DNA from: Chloroflexia bacterium
GTDB lineage: Bacteria; Chloroflexota; Chloroflexia; Thermomicrobiales; CFX8
Direction of reading: 5' to 3'
DNA length: 6,709 nucleotides
Assembly: GCA_013696045.1 (NCBI GenBank)
Contig: JACCZH010000344.1
Coordinates: 1 to 6,709, forward strand
In this document: piece after piece, positions 5,374-6,709 of the stretch
Layout of the letters: every line of letters starts with the position of its first letter
Numbering within the stretch: the first letter of the stretch is position 1
Notes under the pieces: generated by a model
The model's database searches: none
Told to the model about the DNA's origin: nothing
The model's input: the letters and a program-made list of their open reading frames with translations, nothing else
Program-made: the position numbers and the translations under genes

Positions 5374-6321
5374 TTACAACTGCAGGCGCGGGTCCAGATA
5401 GTCACGCAACCAGTCGCCAACGACGTTGATGCCGAGGACAGTGAGCATGATGGCGACGCCGGGGAAGGTGTAGATCCACCATTCGCCGGTGATGATCTGG
5501 TCACGGCCGGCTGAGACCATACCGCCCCAGGTCGGCACATCCGGCGATACACCCAGCCCGAGGAACGAGAGCGAGGCCTCAGCCAGAATCGTGTTGGCAA
5601 CCGCGAAGCTGCCGATGACAATAATGGAAGCCACAACGTTCGGAAGGATGTGCTTGAACATGATCGAGATGTTGCGCGCTCCGATCGCGCGAGCCGCCTC
5701 GACGAACTCTTTCTCACGCCAGGAGAGCACCTGGCCGCGGACAACGCGTCCATAGGTCACCCAACCAGAGATACCCAGCGTGATGATGATCTTGTCCAGG
5801 CCCTGACCAAGCGCTGTCAGGATCGCGATGGCCAGCAGGATGAAGGGAATCGCGAGCTGGATGTCCGCGATACGCATGATGACGTCATCCAGCCGGCCTC
5901 CGTAGTAGCCCGATAACAAGCCCAATGAAATGCCGATAACACCGGCCATCAACACTGCCGACACACCAACAGCAAGCGAGATGCGCGCTCCGTAGAGAAT
6001 GCGCGTCAGAATATCGCGCCCCAGAGCGTCGGTGCCAAGCAAGTGATCTCGTGATCCGCCCTCGGACCAGACCGGAGGCGTCTTGCTCTCGATGATGCGT
6101 CCCGCCCGGGGATTGTGGTCGGTTAGAACCGGGGCAGCGACGGCGGCGACGATCATCACAAATAGAATAACGACGCCAATGACCGCCAGCTTGTTTTTGA
6201 ACAGGCTACGCACCATTTTCGGCGTCCTGTGCCGGCTGGATCGCTCTCGCCCAAAATCGGCCAGAGACTGCGAGGAACCAACCATCGCTGGATTTGCAAC
6301 GCTCTCGTCACGGTCTGCCAT
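5374..6321 (-). CDS. ABC transporter permease, DppC/OppC-type (peptide/nickel family)
   Basis: This 315-residue inner-membrane protein would form half of the channel of a peptide/nickel-type ABC importer. A cytoplasmic N-terminus of about 40 residues, containing the OppC_N-like start (KMVRSLFKNKLAVIGV, 35-50), leads into the first helix (about 44-64). The periplasmic stretch ends in LLGTDALGRDILTRILYGAR (94-113), a DppC hallmark. Further helices lie at about 117-137, 155-172, 175-192, 228-245 and 286-303. The EAA loop that docks the ATPase is EAARAIGARNISIMFKHILP (208-227). The C-terminus, GDWLRDYLDPRLQL, is typical and intact. The ATG at 6321 is fixed by GAGGAG with a 5-nt spacer. It follows the DppB-like gene by 43 bp in the same direction, so the two are co-transcribed. 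The substrate (di/oligopeptide, nickel, glycoside or other) cannot be decided from the permease. Confidence 0.95.
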   Translation of the reverse strand: MADRDESVANPAMVGSSQSLADFGRERSSRHRTPKMVRSLFKNKLAVIGVVILFVMIVAAVAAPVLTDHNPRAGRIIESKTPPVWSEGGSRDHLLGTDALGRDILTRILYGARISLAVGVSAVLMAGVIGISLGLLSGYYGGRLDDVIMRIADIQLAIPFILLAIAILTALGQGLDKIIITLGISGWVTYGRVVRGQVLSWREKEFVEAARAIGARNISIMFKHILPNVVASIIVIGSFAVANTILAEASLSFLGLGVSPDVPTWGGMVSAGRDQIITGEWWIYTFPGVAIMLTVLGINVVGDWLRDYLDPRLQL

Positions 6322-6364
6322 TACTGCTCCTCGTATGGATTGTGTCTCTCCTGGACGATTTCAT

Positions 6365-6709
6365 TTAGCTGTATCGAACTCGTGGGTCGATAACACCGTA
6401 GAGAAGATCGACCACCAGATTCAGGAAGACGAATAGCGTCGCGATTATTGTGACCGCGCCAACAACCAGCGGGAAATCACGCTGGTTAATTGCCGTGATG
6501 ATCAACCGGCCAACACCTGGCCAGGAAAACACTGTCTCAGTGATAATTGCTCCGCCCAGTAGTGTGCCAAACTCCAGACCAAGAATCGTAATGACTGGAA
6601 TCAGGGCGTTTTTCAGCGCATGCCGGTACACCACGACCTGTTCGGTGAGTCCCTTGGAGCGCGCGGTCTTGATGTAATCAAGGCCGAGCACCTCAAGCAG
6701 GCTTGAGCG
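6365..6709 (-). CDS. ABC transporter permease, DppB/OppB-type, C-terminal part (5' end outside window)
   Basis: The frame is open from the right edge to TAA at 6365-6367, giving the last 114 residues. It begins RSSLLEVLGLDYIKTARSKG, the usual DppB segment, where YIKTARSKGLTEQVVVYRHA (12-31) is the EAA loop contacting the transporter's ATPase. Hydrophobic helices follow at about 36-58 and 80-105, with ETVFSWPGVGRLIITAI (58-74) between them, and the C-terminus is VIDPRVRYS. A GTG inside the frame at 6691 is not the true start, because the conserved family sequence continues upstream of it to the edge. It pairs with the DppC-like gene 43 bp downstream to make a heterodimeric channel in the cytoplasmic membrane. 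The solute-binding protein gene is often upstream of such pairs and may lie beyond the right edge. Confidence 0.95.
   Translation of the reverse strand, partial: RSSLLEVLGLDYIKTARSKGLTEQVVVYRHALKNALIPVITILGLEFGTLLGGAIITETVFSWPGVGRLIITAINQRDFPLVVGAVTIIATLFVFLNLVVDLLYGVIDPRVRYS

Noticed and set aside
5172..5753. 193-aa minus-strand open frame overlapping the DppC-like gene and the cassette
   Set aside because: It is Ser/Arg-rich out-of-frame translation of the DppC-like gene, which has clear family motifs in its own frame.
1..6709. CRISPR array, tRNA/rRNA gene, insertion sequence or attachment site
   Set aside because: No regularly spaced direct repeats, no tRNA cloverleaf or rRNA sequence, no transposase or integrase motif found by reading both strands.

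Overview
This GC-rich window (about 60-68% GC in most genes by hand counts on sample lines) carries ordinary bacterial chromosomal genes, with no phage, insertion sequence, CRISPR or RNA gene that I can see. The gene set would fit a high-GC environmental bacterium such as a Chloroflexota/Thermomicrobia-type organism: a TTC38-type TPR protein, a divergent AFG1/ZapE ATPase, a Dpp-type transporter and a dispersed 'TTCGACTCCGCT...CAGGATGAC' repeat. That placement is inference; no marker in the window settles it.

Layout, left to right. (1) The 3' part of an AFG1/ZapE-family P-loop ATPase (+) ends at 631. (2) A 283-bp gap between convergent genes (632-914) holds an orphan start with a good ribosome binding site that runs into a short repeat-like element. 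(3) A complete type I methionine aminopeptidase gene, map (-), ends at 915. (4) A divergent, AT-richer promoter region (1674-1891) separates map from a YedA-like EamA/DMT exporter (+, to 2899). (5) A 478-aa TTC38-like TPR protein (+, 3028-4464) has its own strong ribosome binding site. (6) A lower-GC pocket at 4522-5300 (about 52-60% in sample lines) holds an uncharacterised 78-aa gene, followed 5 bp later by a second uncharacterised reading frame. That second frame is interrupted by an in-frame TGA at 4842-4844, and its downstream part stays open to 5300. (7) A strong hairpin at 5321-5352 separates these from a convergent transporter operon. (8) On the minus strand, a Dpp/Opp-type permease pair closes the window: the 3' part of a DppB-like gene (6365 to the right edge), then a complete DppC-like gene (5374-6321).

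The two permeases work together as the membrane channel of one peptide/nickel-type ABC importer; its binding protein and ATPases lie outside the window. The other genes look like independent units. The least explained part is the two-gene pocket at 4522-5300: an apparent small-protein/larger-protein cassette of unknown function whose second gene appears broken or translated from an internal start.
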